Origin: a bacterium
GTDB taxonomy: Bacteria; Planctomycetota; B15-G4
Assembly (NCBI GenBank): GCA_030428785.1
Contig: JAUIEF010000033.1
Location: forward strand, 1 to 35,874
Length of the DNA: 35,874 nucleotides
Reading direction: 5' to 3'
Shown here: piece by piece, positions 8,397-15,103 of the stretch
How the letters are laid out: each line of letters opens with the position of its first letter
Position numbering within the stretch: position 1 is the stretch's first letter
Program-made: the position numbers and the translations under genes
The notes under the pieces: generated by a model
Database searches by the model: none
What the model saw: the letters and a program-made list of their open reading frames with translations, nothing else
Told to the model about the DNA's origin: nothing

Positions 8397-8443
8397 CGCG
8401 CTCCCCCCGACTCCCTGTCTCCGCCCTTCCCCGGCCCCCCGTC

Positions 8444-9643
8444 ATGGATCCCTCCACCACGCGCCGCGCGCTCGCGGCCCTCGTCGTCCTCTCGTCCGTC
8501 ACCGTCGCGCAGGACCCGGAGCTGCTCGTCTCCGGATACACGAGCGGCGCGGTGCACGTCCTCGCCGCCGACGGCTCGTCGCAGGGCACGCTCGGCGCCG
8601 CCGACGGCGCGCAGTCCGTCCGCTACGGCCCCGACGGTCACCTCTACGTGTGCGCCGAGGAGCAGGACGAGGTCCTGCGCTTCGACGGGACGACGGGCGC
8701 GCCGCTCGGCGCGTTCGTCCGCGACGACCCGCTCACCCCGCAGGACGAGTCGGGCGGGCTCGACGCGCCCACCGCGGCGGTCTTCGGCCCGGACGGCATG
8801 CTCTACGTCGCGTCGTTCTCGCTCGACGCCGTGCTCCGCTACGACGGCGTCACGGGCGCGTACGTCGACGACTTCATCCCGTCGGGCACGGGCGCCATCA
8901 ACGGCCCGGACGCCGGCATGGACTTCGGCCCCGACGGCCACCTCTACATCCCGAGCTTCAACAACAACCGCGTGCTGCGGTACCACGGCAAGACGGGCGC
9001 GCCGATGGGCGCCTTCGTGCCGCAGAGCCTCACGATCTCGCGGCCGCGCTGCCTGCGCTGGCGCGGCGACGGCGTCCTGTACGTCACGAGCTGGGGCAAC
9101 AACCGCATCCTCCGCTACGACCTCGACGGGAACTTCCTCGGCATCTTCGCGACGACCGCGCGCCCGTCGGGCATCGCGTTCGGCCCGGGCGGCCACGTCT
9201 ACGTGACGAGCGACCAGTCGAGCCGCGTGCTCGCCTACCACGGCACGACCGGCGCGTTCCTCGGCGAGTTCGGCGACGCGCCGAGCGCGGGCGTCGTCGG
9301 CGCGACCTGGCTCGAGTGGCGCCCCGACCCGGAGCTGCGCTTCCACCGCCCGTGGCCCGGGACGGCGGGCGTGACGAACGCGGTCGGCGTCTCGAACGCG
9401 ACGCCCGGCGGCCTCCTCCATCTGGCGCTCGGCCTCGCGCCGGCGTCGGTGCCCTTCAGCTGCCCGAACACCTGGTTCGGCGTCGACCCGCTCAACGTGC
9501 TGCTGCGCGTCGCGGACGCGGGCGGCGCGTGGTCGGAGGACGTGCCCGTCGACGCGACGGCCGTCGGCCTCACGCTCGTCCTGCAGGCCTACGACCCGGC
9601 CGGCGCGTGCCTCAGCAACCTCGTCGTGACGACCTTCGACTGA
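8444..9643 (+). CDS. Secreted NHL/SMP-30-like beta-propeller with shared C-terminal tail
   Basis: 399 residues from the ATG at 8444, chosen because a signal peptide follows (RRALAALVVLSSVTVA, cleavage before QDPE). Six repeats of about 33 residues have the pattern GPDGhLYV...VLRYDGxTGAxLGxF (about 26-51, 59-92, 113-145, 160-192, 204-236, 245-277), typical of NHL-type propellers; six blades would close a ring. The last ~100 residues (PGTAGV... to the end) resemble, more distantly and with a deletion, the tail domain at the C-termini of the proteins at 9683, 11555, 15104 and 27737. It probably follows tetR in an operon. No catalytic residues are evident; a binding or surface role is likely, ligand unknown. 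Confidence 0.82.
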   Translation: MDPSTTRRALAALVVLSSVTVAQDPELLVSGYTSGAVHVLAADGSSQGTLGAADGAQSVRYGPDGHLYVCAEEQDEVLRFDGTTGAPLGAFVRDDPLTPQDESGGLDAPTAAVFGPDGMLYVASFSLDAVLRYDGVTGAYVDDFIPSGTGAINGPDAGMDFGPDGHLYIPSFNNNRVLRYHGKTGAPMGAFVPQSLTISRPRCLRWRGDGVLYVTSWGNNRILRYDLDGNFLGIFATTARPSGIAFGPGGHVYVTSDQSSRVLAYHGTTGAFLGEFGDAPSAGVVGATWLEWRPDPELRFHRPWPGTAGVTNAVGVSNATPGGLLHLALGLAPASVPFSCPNTWFGVDPLNVLLRVADAGGAWSEDVPVDATAVGLTLVLQAYDPAGACLSNLVVTTFD

Positions 9644-9682
9644 AGCCCGGCGGAGAGCGGGTCGCCGCGGGACGCCGACGGA

Positions 9683-11323
9683 TCACGGCGTCGTGCCGAG
9701 CAGGCCGTCGGACAGCGTGATGCCGTCCGGCACCGAACCGTCCTGCACGAGGAACTGGAACCAGACGTCGGTGCCGGGAGCGATGCCCGGCGGCCAGGTG
9801 GTGCCGCCCGCGAAGGTCCCCGAACCGTCGGCCACGAAGAACAGCTGGTTCACGAACGGGAACGCGTGGACGGTGCCTCCCAGCGCGGCGAACGGCGTCG
9901 AGGACAGGCTGATCCACGCGAGCACGAGCGCGCCGGCCGGCGTCTGCGTGAGCGCGACGGAGGCGGGCGTCCCCTCGACGAGCGTCCCGACGCCGATCAA
10001 CGCGGGCACGCCGGCGGCGCCCGGAGCGCCGCCGCCGAGGTCGGTCCACGGATCGGGGATGTCGTAGACGTAGACGGCGCCCTGGTTGAAGTTGCCGCCC
10101 GCGCCCCCGTCCTCGTTGGGAGCGCCCACGAACAGCGTGTCGCCGGAGAGCAGCAGCGACTCGCCGTAGTTGTCGCTCGCCGCGGCGTCGGACGCCGCGA
10201 ACTCGACGTCCTGCAGCCAGGACAGTCCGTTCCAGCGGTAGGTCAGGACGCTCCCGGCGAGCGTCGCGGACCCCACACGCTTGTTCTGGGAGCCGACGGC
10301 GAGCGCGTCCCCGCTCACGGAGACGGCGCATCCGAACCAGTTGCTCAGGTCGCCCGTCGGGTCGACGAGCTTGACCTCCTCGTCCCAGGCGGAGCCGTCC
10401 CAACGGAAGACGACGGCGGAGCCCGCGTTGACGTCCGTCCCGACGTCGTCGAAGTAGGAGCCCACGGCGATGACGTCGCCGTCGACCGACACCGAGTAGC
10501 CGAAGAGGTCGCCCGCGGCGCCGTCGCCGTCGACGAGATCGTCCTCCTCGATCCATGCGGAGCCGTCCCAGCGGAACACCGTGGCCGATCCCTGGTCGGC
10601 CTCGGCGCCGACGTCGTCGAATCGGGTGCCGGCGACGATCACGTCGCCGTCCATCGCGACGGACGTCCCGAACTCGTCGCCCGCGGCGCCGGCGGACGCG
10701 CTGAGGACGTCGTCCTCGTTCCAGGCGGAGCCGTCCCAACGGAACACCGTCGCGGAACCCTGCTTGGCGTTGCTGCCGACGGTCTCGCCGGGGGAGCCGA
10801 CGACGATCACGTCGCCGTCCACGTCCACGGACGACCCGAACAGCACGAAGTCGCCGCCCGTGCTCGTACCGAGTTCGACCTCTTCCACCCAGGAGGCGCC
10901 GTTCCAGCGGAAGACCGTCGCCGAGCCGACGCTCAGGTGCGGACCGATGTCCGCCCGGTTCGCGCCCACGACGATCACGTCGCCGCTCACCGCGACGGAC
11001 ACGCCGAACTGCTTGAAGGCGTGGCCGGTGCCGGACGTGAGCTCCTGCTCCTCCGCCCACGTCGAGCCGTCCCAGCGGAACACCGTCGCGGAGCCCGCCT
11101 GGGTCAGCGCCCCGACCGTGTCGTGCCAGGCTCCCACGACGAGGACGTCGCCGTCCCGGGCGATGCTCGGGCCGCCGCCGAGGGAGTCGGAATTGCCGCC
11201 CAGGTTGTCGCTGGTGCCGGGGTTGCCGTCGAGCAGTTTGGTCTCGGCGATCTGGCTGGAGGCGGGCGGCATGAAGGTGATGACGGCTGCGAGGGCGAGA
11301 CACCTCAAGGCGTGGGTGGGCAT
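9683..11323 (-). CDS. Secreted seven-repeat FG-GAP beta-propeller with shared C-terminal tail
   Basis: 546 residues. Signal peptide about 1-24 (LRCLALAAVITFMPPASSQ). From about residue 51 seven near-identical units of 56 residues follow, each with GxSVxxDGDVIVVG, a middle GSATVFRWDGSxW and an acidic end, an integrin-like FG-GAP pattern whose count fits a closed seven-bladed ring. Residues 428-546 are the 119-residue tail domain, beginning DLGGGAPGAAGVP and ending TTP; it aligns without gaps to the tail of the protein at 27737. A good ribosome site (GGGAG, eight to nine bases ahead of the ATG) supports the start. It is divergent from the RCC1-like gene and convergent with the NHL gene (39 bases between stops). 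Exported; binding partner unknown. Confidence 0.87.
   Translation of the reverse strand: MPTHALRCLALAAVITFMPPASSQIAETKLLDGNPGTSDNLGGNSDSLGGGPSIARDGDVLVVGAWHDTVGALTQAGSATVFRWDGSTWAEEQELTSGTGHAFKQFGVSVAVSGDVIVVGANRADIGPHLSVGSATVFRWNGASWVEEVELGTSTGGDFVLFGSSVDVDGDVIVVGSPGETVGSNAKQGSATVFRWDGSAWNEDDVLSASAGAAGDEFGTSVAMDGDVIVAGTRFDDVGAEADQGSATVFRWDGSAWIEEDDLVDGDGAAGDLFGYSVSVDGDVIAVGSYFDDVGTDVNAGSAVVFRWDGSAWDEEVKLVDPTGDLSNWFGCAVSVSGDALAVGSQNKRVGSATLAGSVLTYRWNGLSWLQDVEFAASDAAASDNYGESLLLSGDTLFVGAPNEDGGAGGNFNQGAVYVYDIPDPWTDLGGGAPGAAGVPALIGVGTLVEGTPASVALTQTPAGALVLAWISLSSTPFAALGGTVHAFPFVNQLFFVADGSGTFAGGTTWPPGIAPGTDVWFQFLVQDGSVPDGITLSDGLLGTTP
10215..11175 (-). repeat. Coding tandem repeat, about 168-base period
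   Basis: The DNA for the FG-GAP units is itself conserved. A stretch starting gagccgtccca with CGGAA-type continuation recurs near 10393, 10561, 10730 and 11070, with a diverged copy near 10893, giving spacings close to multiples of 168 bases (56 codons). Conservation at silent positions suggests recent unit duplication or gene conversion rather than only protein-level constraint. Confidence 0.6.
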
Positions 11324-11489
11324 GCGCAGAGCTCCCTCTCAGGACTCGGTCCGATCGCGAGCCCGTTCCGCCGGGGTGCTCCCCGGGACCACCACAGCTC
11401 GGCAGCGAGACGGGCACGCGGATCTGCGCGAGGAGTCTCGTGCTTCCTCGAGAGGCCGTCAAGACGGGCCACCCGGACTCGTGAGGATC

Positions 11490-11523
11490 CCGCAGTCACC
11501 TGCTCGATCTCACCCGACTGCGG
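11490..11523. promoter_or_regulatory. 8-bp inverted repeat in the FG-GAP / RCC1 divergent gap
   Basis: Perfect arms CCGCAGTC (11490-11497) and GACTGCGG (11516-11523) are separated by 18 bases. They lie between divergently transcribed secreted-protein genes, 32 bases ahead of the ATG at 11555. Half-site spacing of 26 bases, about two and a half turns, could suit a dimeric regulator; alternatively it is a stem in the RCC1-gene leader. No factor can be assigned. Confidence 0.3.
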
Positions 11524-11554
11524 CTGTGTGCACGAATCCGATCGTCATGAGAGG

Positions 11555-12964
11555 ATGCGACGCAACGGAGTGTCGTGCGTGTCGACGCTCGCGGTCCGTC
11601 CATCAGTCCTCGATCCCCAGGTTGATCGCGACCATGCCCGACCCGCGCCGGCTCGGCGTCCTTCGAATCCGATTCGCCGGGCGGCGTTCCGCGTCCTGCT
11701 GTCGCAGGTGTTGCTCACAGCCATCGCTGTCGGTCCGGTCCGTGGGCAGTGCGGGTCGCTCAGTTCATGGGGGCAGGACGACTTCGGACAAGTCGGATCC
11801 GTCCCCTCGGGCAACAGCTATGTCGCGATCGCGGACGGCGGGTCGTACTGTCTCGCCCTCACGGTCGAGGGTTTCATCGACGCGTGGGGCTCCGATGAAC
11901 ATGGCCAGGTGCTCGGAGCGCCGACCGGAGCAGGCCACGTCGCCATCGCGGCGGGATACATCACGGGCCTCGCATTGACGTCGGACGGTTCCATCGTCGC
12001 CTGGGGAAACGACGACGAAGGTCAGGTGTCGGGCGCCCCACCGGGTAGCGGATACAAGGCCGTCGCCGTCGGCGGTTTCACCTGCTATGCGCTCACTGCG
12101 GACGGTGCCGTGGTGGCGTGGGGCACTGATGGATATGGCCAGGTCTCGAGCGCACCGACCGGGACCGGGTTCACTGAGTTGGCCGCAGGTCCGGTGCACG
12201 CCTGCGCATTGGCGGCCGATGGATCGATCGAAGCCTGGGGCAACGACATCTTCGACCAGGTTTCGACGGCTCCCGCCGGGTCCGGATACCTCGCCATCGC
12301 GTCCGGGAACTTCCACTGCTACGCGCTGAGTGCTGACGGCTCCATAGAAGCCTGGGGTGAAGACAGCGGAGTCGGCGTGATCAGCCAGACTCCCTCCGGG
12401 ACTGGCTTCACGACGATCGCCGCCGGAGGAACGAGCGGCTACGCGCTCGATCCGACCGGATCGATCGTCGCCTGGGGTTGGGACTTCGACGGCCAGGTCA
12501 CCGGTACTCCGACCGGCGCGGACTACGTCGCCATCGCCGCAGGCAGCAATCACGCTCTGGCACTTCGCAGCTCCGCCGGAGGTTCGTTCGTGGACCTCGG
12601 TCCCTCGGGCCTCCCCGGTACCTTCGGCGAACCCTTCCTCACGGGGGACGGCGACTTGTCTCCCGGGAGCACGACCGGCTTCACCGTGAGTTGCACGGGC
12701 GCGCAGCCCGGCGCGCAGGGATTCGCGTTCCTCAACTTCGGGGGGAGCTTTCCGGCCTCATTCTTCGGCGGGACGCTCTACCCGTTCCCGATCGACCGAC
12801 AGCTCACCTTCATGTTCGATGGCGCCGGGGCGCTCGTCGCCACCGCAGGAATCGACGCCGCGATCCCTTGCGGCACCGCGATCACCATGCAGTTCCTGTT
12901 CGCGGACCCGGCTGCCGCGTTTGGAGTCGCCGGCAGCAACGGATTGCGGCTCGACGTGCACTGA
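11555..12964 (+). CDS. Secreted RCC1-like seven-repeat propeller with shared C-terminal tail
   Basis: About 469 residues if started at the ATG at 11555. Seven short units of roughly 40 residues (about 70-340) carry AWGxDxxGQV, then a turn, YxAIAAG and ALTxDGSI, the RCC1 pattern with units shorter than the canonical ~50. After them comes the shared tail (about 345-469: VDLGPSGLPGTFG ... FFGGTLYPFP ... SNGLRL). Start is uncertain: the hydrophobic export segment (FRVLLSQVLLTAIAVGPVRG) lies 45 residues in, preceded by a polar Arg/Pro-rich stretch. No ATG in this frame lies closer, and the ATG at 11635 is in another frame, so an unusual start or small frameshift is possible. GC is lower here than in flanking genes (37/60 in 12301-12360). 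Role: exported binding protein, ligand unknown. Confidence 0.78.
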   Translation: MRRNGVSCVSTLAVRPSVLDPQVDRDHARPAPARRPSNPIRRAAFRVLLSQVLLTAIAVGPVRGQCGSLSSWGQDDFGQVGSVPSGNSYVAIADGGSYCLALTVEGFIDAWGSDEHGQVLGAPTGAGHVAIAAGYITGLALTSDGSIVAWGNDDEGQVSGAPPGSGYKAVAVGGFTCYALTADGAVVAWGTDGYGQVSSAPTGTGFTELAAGPVHACALAADGSIEAWGNDIFDQVSTAPAGSGYLAIASGNFHCYALSADGSIEAWGEDSGVGVISQTPSGTGFTTIAAGGTSGYALDPTGSIVAWGWDFDGQVTGTPTGADYVAIAAGSNHALALRSSAGGSFVDLGPSGLPGTFGEPFLTGDGDLSPGSTTGFTVSCTGAQPGAQGFAFLNFGGSFPASFFGGTLYPFPIDRQLTFMFDGAGALVATAGIDAAIPCGTAITMQFLFADPAAAFGVAGSNGLRLDVH

Positions 12965-12976
12965 TTCGCGTCCTGG

Positions 12977-12991
12977 TCGCCCGGTCGGCGA
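12977..12991. terminator. Weak hairpin between convergent genes
   Basis: Arms TCGCC and GGCGA with a 5-base loop, 13 bases after the RCC1-like gene stop and ahead of the convergent stop at 13037. There is no T-run. A short stem of this kind is common by chance in GC-rich DNA, so this is tentative. Confidence 0.2.
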
Positions 12992-13036
12992 GCGCGGGAC
13001 ATCCCCACGAGTGCGGGCCGCCCGAATCCGCCCACC

Positions 13037-14152
13037 TCAACAGCGACACTTCCGGGTCGGCTTGCCGCAACGCGAGCAGGGTCGTGCTCCGAGTTCCTCG
13101 ATGAGCGCACTCCAACTCTCCGCGGCCTCGGCGGCCAACCGCCCGGCGAACGACCCCTCAGCCTTGCCGGCCAGCACTTCGAGCTTCTTGATCCCCTTGC
13201 GGACGGTGCGCTCCTTGTCCTGGTAGCGGCAGTCTTCCCTGTAGGCGGCCGTCAGTTCCTGCTCCAGCTCACGATAGGCGCGCTGCGCCTTGAGGAATGC
13301 GATCACCTCGCGTGACGCCAGTTCCGCTCGGAGGGACTCGAGTCGCTCTTGCGCGATCTGGCAACCCAGCGCCGCATCGTCCCAACTGTCCAGGATCTCG
13401 AGCGCTCGAAGGTAGTCTTCGCCTGCGGCGGCGCGTTCCGCTTCCGCCAGGAGGGCGTCCGTGCACGCCACGAGGGCCAGGACGTCCTCGATCACCTCAC
13501 GCGGAACACCCGGTCGCGCACACGCCTCCTCCGCCGCGCAGAAGTCCCTATCCAGGACCCGCTTCTCGATCTGCCGGACCTCGCGCGTGTCCGGCCACGT
13601 CCAGAGACCGTGCGGCGGCGGCGCCGCCGACAGGGCGAGTTCGTAGGCTCCGGCGTCCGGGGTCTTGGCGACGAGTCGACCGAAGCCGTCGACGAGGACA
13701 CCCCCACGTAGCATGTTGCCCGGCGGCTTCATGCCGAGGGACTCGAAGAGCTCTTCTCGGGCATCCAGCCTGGTCTGGTCCAGGTGGACGTCTTGATCGT
13801 GGCCGTCGTACCGGGCGAACGGCAGGTTCCAGCTCGTCTCCTCGATGTATGAGGCGAGCTTGTCTCCGGGCTCGCCAATGACGGCGAGAACGATGAGTCC
13901 GCGATCCGCGTAACTCTTGTGGACAGCTGCAAAGGTCGCGAGTGTCGCCCCGTCGATCTCGGGTTCCCCGGGGACCTCGAACAGCACGATGGGGTGCCCG
14001 ATCAGTTCCGCGGTCGACTCCGCCGGGCAGTTGCCGAGGTCCACGAGACCGTGCAGGGGTACGGGGGCGCCGCGGTTCCCCGCTGCGCCGTACTCATCCG
14101 TGAGCGATGAGAGTGCCCACATGGAGAGGGTCATGACGGCGGGGATGAGCAT
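13037..14152 (-). CDS. Thioredoxin-fold protein without CxxC, helical middle, four-cysteine C-terminal tail
   Basis: 371 residues, no family recognised for the whole. Residues 1-18 may be a signal peptide or anchor. Residues ~45-165 resemble a TlpA/AhpC-type thioredoxin fold (IGHPIVLFEVPGEPE, then YADRGLIVLAVIGEPGDKLASYI, then GGVLVDGFGRLVAKTPDAGAYE), but the active-site CxxC position reads Pro-Gly-Glu-Pro, so no disulfide redox chemistry is expected there. Residues ~180-350 are charged and helical, partly coiled-coil-like. The last 13 residues hold Cys359, Cys362, Cys369 and Cys371 (CxxC-x6-CxC), a likely metal-binding knuckle, unexpected for an exported protein. No clear ribosome site. GC is low for the region (35/60 in 13741-13800). 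It is convergent with the RCC1-like gene and follows the small membrane protein gene. Gene call secure; function unknown. Confidence 0.7.
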   Translation of the reverse strand: MLIPAVMTLSMWALSSLTDEYGAAGNRGAPVPLHGLVDLGNCPAESTAELIGHPIVLFEVPGEPEIDGATLATFAAVHKSYADRGLIVLAVIGEPGDKLASYIEETSWNLPFARYDGHDQDVHLDQTRLDAREELFESLGMKPPGNMLRGGVLVDGFGRLVAKTPDAGAYELALSAAPPPHGLWTWPDTREVRQIEKRVLDRDFCAAEEACARPGVPREVIEDVLALVACTDALLAEAERAAAGEDYLRALEILDSWDDAALGCQIAQERLESLRAELASREVIAFLKAQRAYRELEQELTAAYREDCRYQDKERTVRKGIKKLEVLAGKAEGSFAGRLAAEAAESWSALIEELGARPCSRCGKPTRKCRC

Positions 14153-14185
14153 GATTGGTGGTTCCCGGGAGTCGACGACGCGGCG

Positions 14186-14208
14186 CCCGGCACGGAGGTC
14201 GTGCCGGG
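14186..14208. terminator. Perfect 9-bp GC-rich hairpin
   Basis: Arms CCCGGCACG and CGTGCCGGG with a 5-base loop. It lies 87 bases past the stop of the membrane-protein gene at 14295 and 34 bases upstream of the ATG at 14152, both on the minus strand. It may terminate the former or form a stem in the latter's leader; there is no T-run to decide. Confidence 0.4.
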
Positions 14209-14220
14209 TCGTGTCGGGCG

Positions 14221-14246
14221 CGACGTCAGCATCCGGACTGACGTCG
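14221..14246. promoter_or_regulatory. Perfect 9-bp inverted repeat containing GACGTC
   Basis: Arms CGACGTCAG and CTGACGTCG flank an 8-base loop, 49 bases past the membrane-protein stop. Each arm contains the self-complementary GACGTC. It is adjacent to the hairpin at 14186-14208, so the 142-base gap holds two strong symmetric elements; one may be a terminator and the other an operator. Confidence 0.35.
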
Positions 14247-14294
14247 GTCCTCGCAACGGATGCCCGACCCTCGCGTCGCGGCGCGCGCGCCGCC

Positions 14295-14864
14295 CTACCC
14301 CGCCTCGGGCCACAGCCACATGAACACGCCGCCCGTCGCGAGGCCGTAGAGCAGGCCGTCGATGAAGAACTTGATCGACGTGCTCCACTTGACGCCCTTC
14401 CAGATGGAGTCGAGGAAGGAACCCGCGCCGTAGCCGAGCACCGCGATCGTCGAGGCGATGCGGAAGACGTGGCGCGGGTCGGCGCCCGTCGCGCCCACGG
14501 CGAGCCAGGTCGCGTAGGCGACGAACGCGCCGACGAAGAGCGTGAACACGAACCACTGCCCGAGCGCCTTGCCCATCGCGGGCATGCCGTTCGGCAGCAC
14601 GGTCATGAAGCCGACGGGACCCTCCTTCCACTTCTCCTGCATCGCCGGGTCGGCCATGTCCTTCATGGACCGGCAGTGCGGGAAGTAGTAGTTGCCCGGC
14701 GTCATGCCGTGCTCGCGCATCGACGCGCGCACGGCGTCCTCCCCGGGCATCGCGTCGTAGTCGTTGCGGTGCACCGGGATGACCATGTGGATCACGGAGC
14801 TCACGAGGAACACGGCGACGCCGGACAGCAGGATCGGCAGCCAGAGGTTGGCGAGGAAGTCCAT
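14295..14864 (-). CDS. Conserved small membrane protein of unknown function
   Basis: 189 residues. An N-terminal hydrophobic segment (about 7-28), a conserved soluble loop (HMVIPVHRNDYDAMPGED ... PGNYYFPHC ... KWKEGPVGFMTVLPNG) and three further hydrophobic segments (about 105-125, 133-150, 166-184) ending LWPEAG. The pattern with His-x-Asp-Tyr, Pro-Gly-x-Tyr, a KW-x-x-GP block and a C-terminal FxWLWP matches a widespread uncharacterised bacterial membrane family that I recognise by pattern but cannot name. A strong ribosome site (GGGAGG, seven bases before the ATG) fixes the start. It lies 239 bases downstream of the FG-GAP gene at 15104; the intervening DNA includes a candidate intergenic repeat. 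Reaction, if any, unknown. Confidence 0.82.
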   Translation of the reverse strand: MDFLANLWLPILLSGVAVFLVSSVIHMVIPVHRNDYDAMPGEDAVRASMREHGMTPGNYYFPHCRSMKDMADPAMQEKWKEGPVGFMTVLPNGMPAMGKALGQWFVFTLFVGAFVAYATWLAVGATGADPRHVFRIASTIAVLGYGAGSFLDSIWKGVKWSTSIKFFIDGLLYGLATGGVFMWLWPEAG

Positions 14865-14976
14865 GCGGAAGCCTCCCGACGAGGTGGTGGGCGGGCTCCC
14901 CCCCGGAGCCCGGGACGAGCATACGATTCGACCGGGTCGGGTGCGCGGCTCAGCCGTCGCGGTCCCGCGGGTCGAG

Positions 14977-15050
14977 CATCGAAGCGATCACACCGGGCGG
15001 GCGCAAAAGGCGTCCCCGCCGGCCGCGTCGGGCTCCCGCCGCCGCGCGGG
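14977..15050. repeat. Candidate intergenic repeat, copy A
   Basis: Contains GCCGGCCGCGTCGGG (15018-15032) followed directly by an 18-base block (15033-15050) ending in the hairpin CCCGC-CGCCGC-GCGGG. Both blocks recur in the same order and orientation at 16891-16935. A further 15-base block (14977-14991, CATCGAAGCGATCAC) recurs at 3167-3181. All copies are intergenic, downstream of minus-strand stops. GC bias makes each single match only moderately surprising; the ordered pair is better evidence. Confidence 0.4.
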
Positions 15051-15103
15051 CGCCGTGGCGCTCGGCCGCCGTCTCCTCCAGGACCAGCGCTCCCGGGACG
15101 CCC

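Noticed and set aside
8096..8443. Earlier start for the NHL-like protein inside tetR
   Set aside because: That frame lies within the TetR gene and lacks a signal peptide until the ATG at 8444.
9644..9682. Hairpin terminator between the NHL and FG-GAP genes
   Set aside because: Only 4-bp arms (for example CCCG/CGGG), not above chance in GC-rich DNA.
9866..11554. Extension of the RCC1-like gene upstream through the FG-GAP gene
   Set aside because: The upstream part is antisense to a gene with signal peptide, ribosome site and regular repeats; the propeller and export signal begin only after 11680.
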